From positions 844,445 to 908,444 of the forward strand of contig ML976979.1 in assembly GCA_010015675.1 (NCBI GenBank): a stretch of 64,000 nt of DNA, given 5' to 3'. The DNA comes from Byssothecium circinans (taxonomy: Eukaryota; Ascomycota; Dothideomycetes; Pleosporales; Massarinaceae). The translations under genes and the position numbers were made by a program. Positions 10,115-22,260 of the stretch are shown piece after piece. Each line of letters opens with the position of its first letter. Positions within the stretch are counted from its first letter, which is position 1. Below the pieces are notes generated by a model. It saw nothing but the letters and a program-made list of their open reading frames with translations. It did not search any database and was not told where the DNA came from.

Positions 10115-11407
10115 TTAGCGCTCCATCTCCCCAACAAAAAAGAAAAGTGTGTGAAATATGGGTAGAACGGAAGAAGAAGAAAAAAGAAGACTCGCCTTAG
10201 TACTCAAATACCTCTCAACCTCCTCGCCCCTAACCCCCATCCTCCCCCCCGTCTTCCAAGCCAACGGCACCATAGCCACCCTCTCCCTCACCACAACCTC
10301 CCGTCCCGGGCCCTCGACCGCCCGAACCTTCTCGGGATTATTCGTCAACAGCCTGATCCCGCGCTCGCCGCCAAGTCCCAGATCCATAAGCATGGCCGTC
10401 GCGAGCCCATAGCTCCTCGCATCGGCGGGATGCCGCAGCATCAAGTTCGCTTCATACGTATCGTTGCCGAGGTCCTGCAGGTTGTACGCCTTGAGCTTTT
10501 CCCCCAGCCCGATGCCGCGGCCTTCTTGGCGGAGATAGATGATTGCGCCGCCCGAGGGGGAGAGATGCGGCGACGACATGAGGCGTGCGGCTTCGTCGAG
10601 TTGTTCGCCGCAGTCGCAGCGCGCGGACCAGACGGTTTCGCCAGTGTAGCATTCCGAGTGAATGCGCACGAGGGGGAGGTCGGGGTTCGAGAGCGGCATG
10701 TCGCTGGCTTCCGAGGACGTGGGGGATGGGGAGGGGGCGTTTGTCGTGGTTTCCTTCATGTTCCCGTTGCCGTTGCTGTTGCCGTTTTCTACTGTTGCTG
10801 CGTCTTTCTGTGGTAGCGGTACCGTTTTGGATGGAGACACACCCGCCGCATTCCGGATCTGCTCGACTCGACTACTCGTCCGTCCTGGATACAACCTCCC
10901 TACATACGCGCCCCGCGTCATGCGATCTAGTTCCGTTTCGCCCGGCCGTTCCCTGTCCAGACTCTTGCTCCTGATTGCGTTTCCAAATACAATGGCTAAA
11001 TGCTCTTTTGTATCTACGTTGTTCCGATACACATGGAGCCACATTTCATGGCCCGTGGTGGTGGGTATACGGGCGCGGACATCGCATTCGACGATGGGAA
11101 GCTCCTCGAGGAGTTGCGGCGACGAAGTAGAAGGGAGTGTGGATGTATCGACGGGGATGGAGCGCGGGGGGCGGGTTGCATGCGAGGTTATGGGCGTGTT
11201 GATGCCGGGTGTTGCGGGCGGTGTGAAGGCTGGGGATATGAGGGATGGTGGCGGGTTTGGATGCGAGGATTGTTGGTGTTGTTCTTTGCGCTCGAGTTCG
11301 CGGTCGGATGGTCCAAGGGTGAAGCCGTCTAGTCTTCTCTCTTGGTCGGTTTGGGGTGAGTAGAGAGGTGGGAGTGCCGGCGATGCGTGTGCGGGTAAGT
11401 CGTCCAT
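10115..11407 (-). CDS. RIB1: GTP cyclohydrolase II (riboflavin synthesis, first step)
   Basis: Single-exon gene of 430 residues. The enzyme opens the imidazole ring of GTP, releasing formate and pyrophosphate to start riboflavin synthesis. Zinc ligands are visible in the block [20 protein letters not shown], which carries three cysteines with the family spacing. It is followed by the nucleotide-binding motif [10 protein letters not shown] and by the conserved segments [19 protein letters not shown] and LLTNNPEK. The first 110 residues are a proline- and serine-rich extension. A low-complexity insert of about 45 residues (N, G, T, S-rich) sits just before the first catalytic block. Both are common in fungal Rib1 and probably disordered. 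The last 20 residues ([22 protein letters not shown]) are hydrophobic and unusual, possibly a shifted stop. Confidence 0.95.
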   Translation of the reverse strand: MDDLPAHASPALPPLYSPQTDQERRLDGFTLGPSDRELERKEQHQQSSHPNPPPSLISPAFTPPATPGINTPITSHATRPPRSIPVDTSTLPSTSSPQLLEELPIVECDVRARIPTTTGHEMWLHVYRNNVDTKEHLAIVFGNAIRSKSLDRERPGETELDRMTRGAYVGRLYPGRTSSRVEQIRNAAGVSPSKTVPLPQKDAATVENGNSNGNGNMKETTTNAPSPSPTSSEASDMPLSNPDLPLVRIHSECYTGETVWSARCDCGEQLDEAARLMSSPHLSPSGGAIIYLRQEGRGIGLGEKLKAYNLQDLGNDTYEANLMLRHPADARSYGLATAMLMDLGLGGERGIRLLTNNPEKVRAVEGPGREVVVRERVAMVPLAWKTGGRMGVRGEEVERYLSTKASLLFSSSSVLPIFHTLFFFVGEMER

Positions 11408-11898
11408 TCTTTTCGCGAACCTTCCAGGACAGCGAGAAAGCAGTAAATTGAAGTTAAGGGTATAGAGAACGTCAAGGGAAAGGGAGAAGGAGTCGCAACG
11501 GAAAAGCGCACTTTGTCATCGAATGCTGTCGTGCATCACTCACCGAGGTTGGAACTTTGAAGGTGCAATTGGCGGGGACGAATTCAGTTCCGAAGCGCGG
11601 AAAGTAAGCCGGTCAATGCTCGGGAGTTTTAAGTCTGCCTTTCGGCCCATACGTCAGCAAAATCATCGGCGTCTTTGGTAAGTAATTCAAAGCAATTTGG
11701 GGAAATGGGGAGAACTCGGAAGCTCTGCTGTCATTTGCCGAGGTGTCCCATGCTGTGTAACCATGTGGAGCCATCCACTTTACGGCCGTTTAATTCTATG
11801 GATATTCTTCTTTGAATCCAAACTCTCCTAAGGTCGTGTACCAGGTGCTAGCGACTATGTCAAGACGATAATGCTTACGTGATATCATAGAATTGGCC
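11408..11898. other. Intergenic between RIB1 and the sugar transporter
   Basis: Both flanking genes lie on the minus strand, so this holds the promoter of RIB1 and the 3' region of the transporter gene. No further gene is seen. Confidence 0.5.
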
Positions 11899-13497
11899 TC
11901 AATCCACACGTCGCTCTCTTCCCCAGACCTCATCTGCATTTTTCTTGCCCTTCGTCTCTGGTACAAACCAACCAATGAACAGGAAAAAGAATGCAGACAA
12001 CGCAGCAAAGATAAAATACACATTGCCATGGAGCTTTGCGCTGGCCAACGGGAAGAACTGTGCGACCACAAAGGTAGCGATCCAATTGGCAGCAAGAGCA
12101 ATGCTCTGTGTGGCGCCAACGGCTTCAGGACCTACAAGCTCAGCAGCGAGGATGAATGGTACGGGGCCGAGCCCGAGAGCGAAGCTAGAGACGAAGAGGA
12201 GGACTGCGACGGCGGACAGAATGGGAACGTGCTTGATGATGCCGAAAGCCAACAGGAGCGAGCTGATACCCATGCCGGCGAGCGATTGCAAAAGGCAAGT
12301 TTTGCGACCTAATCTGTCGACGAGGGGTGCGCAGGCGGCCGTGAAGATGATGTTGACTGCAGATACCGCGAGGTTCAAGAGGGCCGAGTTGGAGGCTAAA
12401 AGGTCTGCCAGCAGGGACACACCGTACATGACGATGCTGTTGATGCCTGTGTCTGTCAGTTTTGATCAGGAGAGCGAGTGATTCTGCATACCGCTGAGCT
12501 GCTGCGCCAACATAACCATGACGACCGCGATGGCCGCCTTCTTGTAGTCGGGATGACGCAAGACCTGCACAATGCTTAAAGCCTCCTCCTTGCCCTGCTG
12601 GCTCTTCGGTGCAAGTGGCTCGCGGTCTTCGTCTGGGAGAAGAGTCTGCTCCTCGTCTGCATTGCTTTAGCATAGTTGGTGTTGCAGTGAAAAGTAGAAC
12701 GTACCAGCATCATCAGCACCATCCGTGTTCCAGCTGCTGACCTCTTCGTCTATATCCGATGCATCGCCCCTAATCTTTCGCAGTATCCTCTTTGCCTGCG
12801 TCGCATGACCTTGATCTGCTAGATACTTGGGGCTCTCTGCTGTCAAAAGAAGACCCAGGCTCTGCACGGCTCCAATGACACCGCCCGCAGCCAGCACAAT
12901 CCTCCAGTATTGACCATGGCTGAGAAAGTAGCCGAGCAGCTGAGTGACCAGAATGCCCACATTGCACATGATCTGCGTGAAAGCTCCAAAGAAGCCCTTC
13001 TCAGCCGGCGGCGCAATCTCTGAGATGTATATGGGGACTACGACTACAGCAGCACCAGCGCCGACACCGGACAGCAGTCGCCCAAAGACCATGACGCCAA
13101 TGTTCGGCGACAGCGCTTCGAAGACAGGTCCGACGATGAAGAAGATGGTGGTAAGCTGCATCGTCCTACGGCGGCCGTACTTCCCCGCCAGTGGTCCTGC
13201 AGACAGTGCCCCGATCAAGCCTCCGAGCGTGTAGCTAGAGCCCACGACGCCCCATTCGGTCGGGCTCATCTTTATGCATTGCGGGAGGCTGGCGGCGGCG
13301 GCGAGGATCGAGTCTTTCTTGCAGCGGATGACATCTTCGGGGGCGTTGAGTTCGGCCTGGGACCGTTAGTGCTGCAAAGCGTGGGGGAGTGAATGGCGTA
13401 CCAGATGGAAGCCGAACAGGAGCGGGCCGAGAGTCGCGATGAAGAGGGTGTAGACGAAGTAGGGCGTGAGGTCGCTGAACCAGGTGCGGGGGTCCAT
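11899..13497 (-). CDS. MFS sugar transporter, GLUT/Vps73-like
   Basis: Four exons (13497-13402, 13356-12705, 12656-12492, 12446-11899) join in frame to give about 486 residues, the normal size for a 12-helix sugar porter. The introns are 45-49 nt with clean GT and AG ends. Family motifs are visible: GRR after helix 2, the FGRLLSGVGAG helix-4 segment, ESPKYL at the start of the central loop, a glutamine pair in LAQQLSGIN before helix 7, DRLGRK after helix 8 and PETKGK at the end. The N-terminal segment with LNAPEDVIRC is more like animal GLUT proteins and the yeast YBR241C/Vps73 branch than the plasma-membrane Hxt group. The family transports hexoses; the membrane and substrate here are not determined. 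It shares a 426-bp divergent promoter with SSN3. Confidence 0.9.
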
Positions 13498-13923
13498 GGT
13501 GAATGTCCACTGCTACTTTGTCATGGAGCGTCGGAATGGCGGTGGGTTCCGAGCGGATAGTGAATGCGGGCGACGTGGAGGTCGAGCTGAGCTGAGCTGA
13601 GCTGGTTGGCTCGCGCGACCTGAGATCAGAGATGGAGGCTCTGCGGGACAGCAGCTATCAAACATCCACATCCGGCCTCCAGCAGCCTCAGACCCGCGAA
13701 ACATCACATCCTATGCATGAATTCGATTCACTTGCACGCAGCCGGCCCTTCCAGCTTCTGCAAGTCTGACTGCAGCACCCGCAGGACCTGAATCCCCTCC
13801 ATTCGCTCCCCACCACGCCGCCCGCATCGCAGGCTGCTCCACCTGCCGACTGCCCCGGCCGCGAGCTGGCCGACGGCCTCAATGCGCCACCGCCGTTACT
13901 TAAACGACAGATGATGGGAGAAA
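13498..13923. promoter_or_regulatory. Divergent promoter region, sugar transporter and SSN3
   Basis: 426 bp separate two divergent start codons. It contains a perfect short tandem of GAGCT units (about 13582-13601), which could be a repeated transcription-factor site or simple slippage. No TATA box is obvious. Confidence 0.45.
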
Positions 13924-15559
13924 ATGAATAATCACAATCCCTCAACAAATCCCCCGTCTTCGGGCGGCCCACCTTCAGCATCTGCCTCCGCCCGTGCCGC
14001 CCTGCGAAATAGCGTCGTGGCAGCATTCAACGGTCCGTCCCATGTCCCCTTTTGTGCATTCCGTCCATCTCCTGTGACCAGCCCTCATTTTGATTGCACA
14101 CTTTGGTCTCTGTTGTCAAAATTGCTGTGGCTGCCGCGTCTGGTGACATAGCGGCTCCTTCGCATGATCGCCACCTGCCCCGGTCATCCGTCCATCCATC
14201 TGATACCGCTTGAACCTCCCCCCTTATATCCGGCAGTCTTCATGTTTCCTGCATAGTCCATCTCACTAAGTCCGTATCTTAACAGACCCCGCGGACTCCA
14301 CCCAGGCCATGTTCACCGGCTACAACACGAAGAAGCGAGTCAACGAGCGCTACAAAATTGTTGGCTTCATCAGTAGCGGCACCTATGGCCGAGTCTACAA
14401 AGCGGAAGGGAAAAATGGGCGCGTGGGAGAATTTGCTATTAAAAAGTAAGCTTACTATCAACAACTTCCTGATGTGCATGCTGACACGGGCAGATTCAAG
14501 CCAGATAAGGAGGGCGAACTCCAATATTCAGGCATCTCACAGTCGGCTATTCGAGAGATGGCCCTTTGTACCGAGCTGGCACACCCTAATGTTGTGCACA
14601 CGGTGGAGATCATCTTGGAGGAGAAGTGCATCTTCATTGTGTTCGAATATGCGGAGCACGACTTGCTGCAGATTATCCATCACCACAACCAGCCCCAACG
14701 GCAGGCCATACCCGCGAAAACCATCAAATCGATTTTGTTCCAGCTCCTGCAGGGACTCGTCTATCTTCACCGAAACTGGGTCATGCACCGCGATCTCAAG
14801 CCCGCCAATATCATGGTGACCAGCGCCGGCAAAGTCAAGATCGGTGACCTCGGTCTAGCTCGCCTCTTCTACAAACCTCTACAGTCATTATTCTCAGGAG
14901 ACAAGGTCGTTGTGACAATATGGTATCGCGCACCAGAGTTGCTCCTGGGGAGTCGCCACTACACACCTGCCGTCGACCTGTGGGCTGTCGGATGCATTTT
15001 CGCCGAGCTTCTATCATTACGACCCATCTTCAAGGGAGAAGAGGCAAAAATGGACAGCAAGAAAACAGTGCCCTTCCAACGCAACCAGATGCAGAAGATT
15101 GTGGAGATTATGGGCATGCCAAGCAAAGAACGATGGCCACTGCTGACTGCGATGCCGGAATTTCCCCAGCTGTCGTCACTGGCGGCCGGCAATGCACGTT
15201 TCCATCGGCCACAAGGACTGGAGACGTGGTACCAAAACTGTCTTAAGAACAACCAATACCCACCAGGCTCCAGCCCGGAGACGCCGGGTGCAGAGGGGTT
15301 CTCCCTGCTCCAGCAGCTTCTCGAGTACGACCCTCAGAAACGGCTGACTGCAGAGAATGCTTTGCAACACCCGTATTTCACCCAACACGACCCTCCCACG
15401 GAGAACTGCTTTGCGGATTCCAAGATCAAGTACCCGGTGCGCAGGGTTAGTCAAGAGGACAACGATATACGCACATCGAGCCTACCAGGAACCAAGAGGA
15501 GTGGACTTCCGGATGACTCTATACTCGGACGGCCTGCAAAACGACTCAAGGAAGGATAG
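13924..15559 (+). CDS. SSN3: Cyclin-dependent kinase of the Mediator kinase module (Cdk8/Ssn3)
   Basis: Three exons (13924-14032, 14286-14445, 14494-15559) give about 444 residues. The kinase pairs with a C-type cyclin (Ssn8) in the Mediator tail-associated module and phosphorylates the RNA polymerase II CTD and transcription factors. Visible features are the nucleotide loop SSGTYGRVYKA, the CDK8-type SQSAIREMAL helix, MHRDLKPANIM, DLGLAR in place of DFG (typical of this subfamily), IWYRAPELLLG and the long Cdk8-specific insert after FKGEEAK. The second intron (48 nt) is certain because it splits the VAIK-type AIKKF. The first intron is 253 nt, long for this genome. The upstream exon is supported by frame continuity only, and translation from the internal ATG at MFTGYNTKKR is the alternative. 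Confidence 0.93.
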
Positions 15560-17040
15560 AATCACTTTCCTTTGACTGAGAAATTTGACGTTCAAAACAG
15601 ACGTCGTACCTCTCAGAACAATATTTGTCCCTTTGACGGCGGGTTAGTTCCTATGATAAGGTGCATCCAACCGTCGTGCGAGCACTACTTCGCTCCCAGT
15701 TGGATGACAGACCCACAACGTCTCTTATTCAACTGCCCCGTTCATCACTATTGAACTTGGGGCTGGCTTGGGTAACGATGTCCCGAATCTGCTTAGCGGG
15801 AGCCATTATTCCTGTTTCACGCCGCGGTCATTCAGGTCATCTATGCTGTGTCTCGTACATAAGCGGGGTTGAGGAACCTTCACGTGGTTGTTGGGCATTC
15901 ACGAAGCGGGAACACGACGGTACGACGGGGTTAATGTCAACGGCTGTTCTTTAGCGTTGCCTTGAAGCATGTAGGAATCACCGTTGTAGCGCTTTGCAAC
16001 CGGCAATATCAAGGTATGTGCCATACCATACAACAGGCGTCAGAAGGATCATTCGACGTAGCAGTACGCAGCGATTGCATGTGTAGCTGAAAGTATTAAC
16101 TAGCGCGCGCGTGGGCAGAAGCTTCTATGCCACAGATGACACATGTGTCACGGCAATGTCAACGTCACCTCTTGCTGGGTGCTGCCCTCGATCAAGGCTC
16201 AACACCGCGCTACGCATAATCAACCACCTCGTTCGCTTTCATCCCGCTCTGTCTTCTTTACTCGTACATTCTTAAATCATAATCTGTCACATTGACAAGT
16301 CAGATATCTTTCTTTTGCAAACACTAATTTTTTTCGTCGTTTGCGGCGGCCTTTCCCTGCCTATCTAATATCCATAGCTCTTCAGTTCCGTCTATTACGT
16401 CGTTCAAGATGTGATTCCACAAGCATCTGGCAGAAAGAAGAGGGTGTGAATAGCGGATGCGCTCCCATTGGATATGTGCGTTTGTCTGTGCGATGGAAAG
16501 TCGCGCAGCGGTGGATGCCTGATCAATCGCATGTTTGGGCATGGCTTCACAGATCAGTGAGCTCCGGTGGGCTTGATTGTTGTCCTGCGGTCACTTCCAC
16601 TTCCATTGTGAACCATGATGTTGACACCGTACTGACTTGTTTACTTCATTAAGGCCCGCCAACGCCCAACGCTCTTTCCGCATCTGGCCGCGACTGCCTG
16701 TTCTCACACCAACGGCAGGCGCACTCTGTATAACCACGCCATTGCCCGTTGCCCCGTGCAGCCGCCCGCAATCTGTCCCAATACATAAACACTCCAGATC
16801 TCTCCGCTCGACTCTCCACATCCAATCTCGAAACCTCAAAGCTTAAACCCAACACCTTTTGTCTGGAAAGACTGTCCGCTCCTTTGATTATCAAGTCGCT
16901 CTTTTGCACTCCCGTGTACTACGTTCGCAAGAATCAACTACATCACCTTTGCGCTAAGCTTCCCTACGCTTCACCTCTTACTTTCGTCCCGCATCCCTAA
17001 CACCAAGCGACCATCTCTTTCCGTGCATCAATCTCTCGGC
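15560..17040. other. Intergenic, 3' of SSN3 and upstream of the CAP gene
   Basis: About 1.5 kb. No convincing coding frame is seen. A perfect palindrome TGACACATGTGTCA lies at 16137-16150. The last 350 bases are C- and T-rich, as expected for the leader of a strongly expressed secreted protein. Confidence 0.45.
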
Positions 17041-17771
17041 ATGAAGCTATTCGCCTTCCTCGCCCTGGCCGTTGCCCGCGCCGTGGTCGCTGCCCCAGCC
17101 GCGCTCGCAATGGACCTGCCCGCCAAAGTGGCCCGCCATCTCGACACAAACGTGCCTACCATCGATGACCCGAAGTTCATCAAAGCCATCATGGATGCTC
17201 ATTGGTACTGGCGTTGGATCCACTGCGCCCAGGAACTGCAGTGGGACCACAACCTGGCCCAGAAGGCCCTCAATTCTGTCCAGGCGTGCACCGAGAAGAT
17301 GCACCATGTCAGTCTCATCCTCCGGGCCTGTATGGCTCTGCTAATGTTCTGTAGGACGTCGCCGGCAGCAACCTCTCTGGTGTCTCTCCTGCGCCCGAGG
17401 ACTACGACACATGGTTGAGAATGGCTCGGGACTGCACCCATGGCTGGCACGAGGAGGAGACCAAGTATCCATATGGTTCTCCAAACATGAGCGGAGACCT
17501 GCCATGGCTTCATTTCACCCAGATGGTCTGGCGCGACACCTCCCGCATCGGCTGTGCGCTTGCCAATTGCGGCGACGTCACTCAGAACGACAGGGCCCGC
17601 GTCTACTGCTGTGAGTGGGGCGTGTCCTAACCAGGTATCTTTGCTGATTTCTTCACAGTCTACGAAAATGGCGGCAACAATATCGCCGACGGCCAGTTCG
17701 AGAAGAATGTGTGGCCGCCCGTCTGTAACGACCCCTCGAGGAAGGTGGCCGAGAACCACTACGGCTTCTAA
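17041..17771 (+). CDS. Secreted CAP-domain (PR-1-like) protein
   Basis: Three exons (17041-17307, 17355-17610, 17659-17771) join in frame to about 211 residues. A signal peptide spans about residues 1-23 (MKLFAFLALAVARAVVAAPA). The CAP/SCP domain follows: a first helix with ELQWDHNLAQKA, the block HFTQMVWRDTSRIGCA and the final strand RVYCFYENGGN. These correspond to CAP motifs 3, 1 and 2 of the family. Six or more cysteines in the mature part would form disulfides outside the cell. In fungi, CAP proteins bind sterols or act in host interaction; which applies here is unknown. The start was taken at the Met opening the signal peptide rather than six codons upstream. The last intron is 48 nt with a CTGAT-like branch site. 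Confidence 0.88.
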
Positions 17772-18290
17772 GATACTTGCCCTTCAACGTACAAGAAGCT
17801 CTGGGATTAAGGCTAAAGGTTCACGGGACGGTAGGCAACGTGCCTCTTGATGGATTTCCTCCGGGCGGACTTCCTATATTTTGTCTCATGTTCTCTCTTC
17901 ACGGCGGATATCCTGTGTATACTCTGCGACCGTGATCGATGCCACTAGCTATCATAGCGTCGACGTCGATGGTCATGACTGCTCGCGGACGAGCACAACT
18001 TCTTGGTATAGCGGATGGATAGTTTTCGCAGCTCCTGGTACATAATCCTCATCCACGATATCCCTTGGTTCAGCCTTCGTCGATGGAAATTCCAAATTCC
18101 TTTGTCCATTCTCACTTATGCAGTCAATTGATGCCATCGTTATGATCTGTTTTGCTCGACGAATAATCCTCGTCGTGAAATGGCATGTACCATGTATACA
18201 GTGCTAGACTAAAAGTCTAGGTCCACATTCAATCACATCGCATACGCTGGATATTTCCGACATACCACAAACACCATCCATCATATCCCA
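17772..18290. other. Convergent intergenic region
   Basis: Lies between the 3' ends of the CAP gene and VPS23. It has a 17-base perfect inverted repeat CTAGACTAAAAGTCTAG at 18204-18220 that could form a short 3' hairpin. No gene is seen. Confidence 0.5.
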
Positions 18291-20138
18291 CTACCGCATC
18301 CCATACTCATCCAACCCCATGCCCTTCGATATCTTCTTCAAAAGCGCCTTCTTCAAAAACTGCTCTCGCGCCAAACTCCTCGTTTGCTGGATTCCCAATC
18401 AGCACCGCCCATTCATTCCCTTACACACCACAAAAGAGAAGAAAAAGTATTAAAAAGAAAAAAAAAAAAACATACCTTAACAAAAACCTCCACGCCCACC
18501 CTCCCCCTATCCAACGCCTTCCCGAGCAAAAACAACGCCTCAGCAATCCCCCTCTCCTCAGCCGCAACGCCATACAACTGCCCGCCCACCACCGTCGGCG
18601 CGACAAGCACATCATCCACATCCGGCACCTGCCTGCGCCTCGCATCCTCCATGACGCGATCGGCCTCGCGCATCGCGTCCCGCAGGACCTTTTCGTTCGC
18701 GGCGAGCGTCGCGTCGAGGCGGTGCAGCTGCTCGAGTTCCGACTGCAGATGCGCGTAGGCGGTTTGGAGGGCGGATTGCTGGGCCTGGAGCGGCGCGATG
18801 GCGGCGTGGTTTTGGGAGACGGTTTGGCGGATTTGGGCGCAGAGGGTGGCTGAGAGGGCGGTTAGGAGGGCGTCTTTTTCTGGGTTGGGGGGGACGGGGG
18901 GGACGGGGAGGTTGAGGTGGTGGTTGTTGGTAGGTGGAAGGTGGATGTTGTTGCGGTTGATGGGGGTGTGGAGGGGGTGGGTGGTATTGGGTTGGGTTTG
19001 GGAAGTTTGGTTGCGGTGGGGGAGGTTGCTGGTATTGGGATGAGTGGTGGTCTTCTGGGGTTATTGGACTGACAGGGCTCCCGAGCTCGTAGGATTGTCC
19101 TTGGTTTCCGGGAGCTTGAACATGCGGTCTTGAGACGGGTGTCGCGGGACTCATGTCGTAGCTCGACTGTCGCTGGGCGAGATGCTGCGGTGGAGGTGCT
19201 TGCTGCTGCCAATTATTCTGACCGACATAGGTATTTCTCTGTGGTTGTTGCGGATACTGCTGCGGTGCTTGTGGGTGGGTCGGGTGAGGTGGCAGGGGAG
19301 GCGGCTGCGAGTATCTATCATGTTGTTGGGCCTGCGGTCGTGGGCTCTGCGCGCTCCGCTCATACGGCTTCGGCGGTTTCGGGGGAGGCACAAGCGCATT
19401 TGACGGTGGTCTCGGGGCTGGAGAGGCTGAAGGTGTGCCGTGCATCGATTTCCGCCATTCAGCAGGTGTCGGGGGCACTGGCGGGGGTGCTGGAGTCGCC
19501 GGCGCATTGTAATGCTGTTGCTGCTTCGACCGGACAGGCGGTTCTTTCGCAAAGACGCCTCGCAAAACCGCTAGGAAATCGAATAGCGTACTCTTCTACT
19601 CCCCGTATCAGCAATCCATCCACCCTTTCTCTTGCGCCTGTTGAGTACTCACATCCCAGTACTTCCCCCACTGCGCCAGATACGGATGATATACCCTCCC
19701 GTCCCCGCTAACGTGTTGGCCCGGCCTGATCAGCATATCTTGCGCAGGCGTCACATAGACTATCGGCGGCTCTCGGGGGTAGTTGTGCGGCACCCATATC
19801 GCGATCGGGAAGCCGTATGTCTGCTCGCGAAAGGTGACGGGGACGGTGCCATCGATGCGGAGGAGCAGCGCCGAAACTCCATTCTCGTATGCTGTATTCG
19901 TAAGTGCGTGTTCCTCATCTTTGGAGACGTGGAGTGGAGTGGGACACACTGTAGACTTTCGTTCGCGGAGAGAGTGACGGGTAGTTGGAGAGGGTTTCGG
20001 CGACGTCGTGGTAGGTTCTATTCACATCTGTGTATTCCTGTAGTTGATTAGAAGCTTGATCGATGTTTTTTGGTGGAAGCCTACACTGGGGAGCACGCTG
20101 TACAGCCAGGTGAGCACTTTCTCAGGCACGCCGGCCAT
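18291..20138 (-). CDS. VPS23: ESCRT-I subunit Vps23/Tsg101, one-base frameshift in a poly-C tract
   Basis: Five exons on the minus strand: 20138-20085, 20037-19950, 19891-19653, 19595-18476 and 18386-18291, about 531 residues once the frameshift is discounted. The protein recognises ubiquitinated cargo and P[ST]AP-type motifs at endosomes within ESCRT-I. The N-terminal UEV domain is clear (WLYSVLPSEYTDVNRTYHDV, TYENGVSALLLRIDGTVPVTF, KSTLFDFLAVLRGVF). A proline- and glutamine-rich linker of about 200 residues follows, then a coiled coil (NPEKDALLTALS...) and the steadiness box ending LAREQFLKKALLKKIS. Exon 4 is 1120 nt, one base too long. The frame before and after two C7 runs (18887-18893 and 18896-18902 as G on the plus strand) differs by +1, and removing one C restores a continuous protein. 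Sequencing or assembly error is the likeliest cause; a real mutation cannot be excluded. Confidence 0.9.
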
Positions 20139-20499
20139 TCTGGGAATCTGGGGTAGATGAGGTGCGGCGGGGAGCTTCGACCAGGATGATAAATACCCAA
20201 CCAGCTTGGCGGACCAACGTTCACGATGACGATTTGTCTGTGGGCATCGACATATAGTCCATCTGGCATATTGAAGAAGCAGAATACGTACTGGCTTCGT
20301 TCACACGACATAGAAGGTCACACACAATACGGTAGCTCGAACACAAAATTTTCTTGTACGCAATATCAATTACAGGCTCGATATACAATTGAGAGCAGTA
20401 TATACCTACAGTACAGTGAATGATGGTCGTTGTTATCGTGATTAACGCCTCAATGAGCGGAAATAATACATGACGCGGGTATAAAGTTCAATGCAAGTC
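20139..20499. other. Intergenic, VPS23 promoter and NFS1 3' region
   Basis: 361 bp between two minus-strand genes. No other gene or strong motif is seen. Confidence 0.5.
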
Positions 20500-22260
20500 T
20501 CAATGCTGCGCCCACTCAATCGTGCTCAGATCAACTCCTTCCTGCACCAGCTCCCACAGAGGGCTGAGCTCTCGTAAGAAGTTTACGCGTTCTCTGACGG
20601 CTTTGAGGACGTAATCGATTTCCGCTTCCGTGGTAAATCGACCAATGCCAAAACGGATACTGCTGTGCGCGCTCTCATCACTGCTGCCTAGCGCTCGGAG
20701 CACGTAACTGGGCTCCAGAGATGCGGACGTGCAAGCACTGCCAGAAGAGAGGGCAATGTCTTTCAGAGCCATCAAAAGAGACTCTCCCTCGACGTAGGCG
20801 AACGAGACGTTTACGCAACCAGGGTAATGTCGTGTCCGGTCACCGTTCAGTGATGTGTGCTCCAGGGCTAGCAACCCTTCGAGAAGACGGTTCGACAGCT
20901 TCGAAATGCGCTTGGAGTCATACTGTAAAGGTCAGCCATGTCCACCTCTAGAGATGTAGCCAAATTGAACAACTGAATAGTCTCATAACCCCTGCACATT
21001 TGTCAACATGGCGGGTCGGGGCCGAAGCCACCTAACACTCTGAAAGCCATGCATGTATAAAGCAAATAATCATCGAACGCGTGGAAGAAGATAAGGTGCA
21101 GACGTACCTCCATCTCCTGCTTGCATAACCGCGCCGCCTCGCCTATACCGACTGCGAGGGAAGGCGCCAGGGTACCGCTTCGCAAGCCACGCTCTTGACC
21201 ACCACCGCTGATGATGGGGTCGAGCCTCACTCGGGGTCGGCGACGGACGTAGCAAGCACCTATTCCCTTGGGCCCGTACAGCTTGTGGCCAGATATTGAC
21301 ATCAAGTCGACATTCATCTTGTTGATATCGAGCGGGATCTTTCCGACAGCCTGTGCAGCATCAGTGTGAAAGTAGACCTTCTTTGACCGGCATAATTTGC
21401 CAATCTCTTCGATGGGCTGCACGACGCCAATCTCGTTGTTCACGGTCATGATGCTGACAAGAGCGGTCTCTGGCTTGATAGCAGCCTCGAGCTCCGCCAT
21501 GTCGATGAGGCCGTTGTTCTGCACCGGCAGATACGTAACCTGGTAGCCCTCGTCTTGCAGATGCCGACAGCTGTCCAACACGCACTTGTGCTCGGTCTGG
21601 CAGGTGATGATGTGGTTCTTCTTGCCACCTCGCTTGAAGAAGCGCGCTACGCCCTTGATGCTCATGTTGTTGCTTTCGGTGGCACCACTGGTGAAGATGA
21701 TCTCCTTTGGGTCGGCGCCGATGAGGTTGGCGATGTTCTCACGCGCCTGCTCCACCGCCTTGTCCACTTCCCAGCCATACGCGTGGGTCCGGGAATGCGG
21801 GTTGCCGTAGAGGCCGGTCATGTACGGAAGCATGGCATCCACCACGCGCGGATCCATCGGAGTCGTCGCTTGCATATCCAAGTAGATGGGACGGGTGCCC
21901 TCATCCATTATGGTTGCCTGCTTCAAAATGCCTGCGAGAGTTAGCGATGTTGAGGTGACGGACGGAGGCAAGCGCACCTGCTGTGGGACTCATCATAACA
22001 TCTCCATCCATGCCTGTCGTTGGCATCGTCGCAGCTTCAGGCTTGCGCCCCGTCTGGTTGATGAAAGCCTTCTGGTCGGCCTTGATGGCCGTGTCCACGT
22101 TCACCGTGGCATTGGATGGTTTGGTCTCCGAGACATAGCTTCGACGGCCGCTAGCATTGGGCGCAGCTGCTCGAGGAGAGAGGCGGGAGAAGGCGGACGA
22201 GGGATAGCGACGTGAAGCAATGCGAAGAGCCTGCCTCGCAACGGGAGTGATGTTCGACAT
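20500..22260 (-). CDS. NFS1: Mitochondrial cysteine desulfurase
   Basis: Three exons (22260-21978, 21931-21108, 20922-20500) give about 509 residues. The PLP enzyme converts cysteine to alanine and passes the sulfur to the Fe-S scaffold Isu1 in mitochondria. It also supplies sulfur for tRNA thiolation. The first 60 or so residues are basic and Ser/Ala-rich ([20 protein letters not shown]), as in a mitochondrial presequence. The catalytic part begins at [16 protein letters not shown]. Also present are the [10 protein letters not shown] region, the PLP lysine in [12 protein letters not shown], and the mobile loop with the sulfur-carrying cysteine in [10 protein letters not shown]. The second intron is 185 nt, and joining EME to YDSKRISKL restores a conserved helix. 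It is transcribed divergently from RVS167 across 493 bp. Confidence 0.95.

Noticed and set aside
10662..11363. 233-codon plus-strand frame opposite RIB1
   Set aside because: Antisense shadow of a GC-rich coding sequence with clear GTP cyclohydrolase II motifs on the other strand.
19130..19711. Long plus-strand frame opposite VPS23
   Set aside because: It is the complement of the proline/glutamine-rich linker of VPS23, whose low complexity keeps several frames open.
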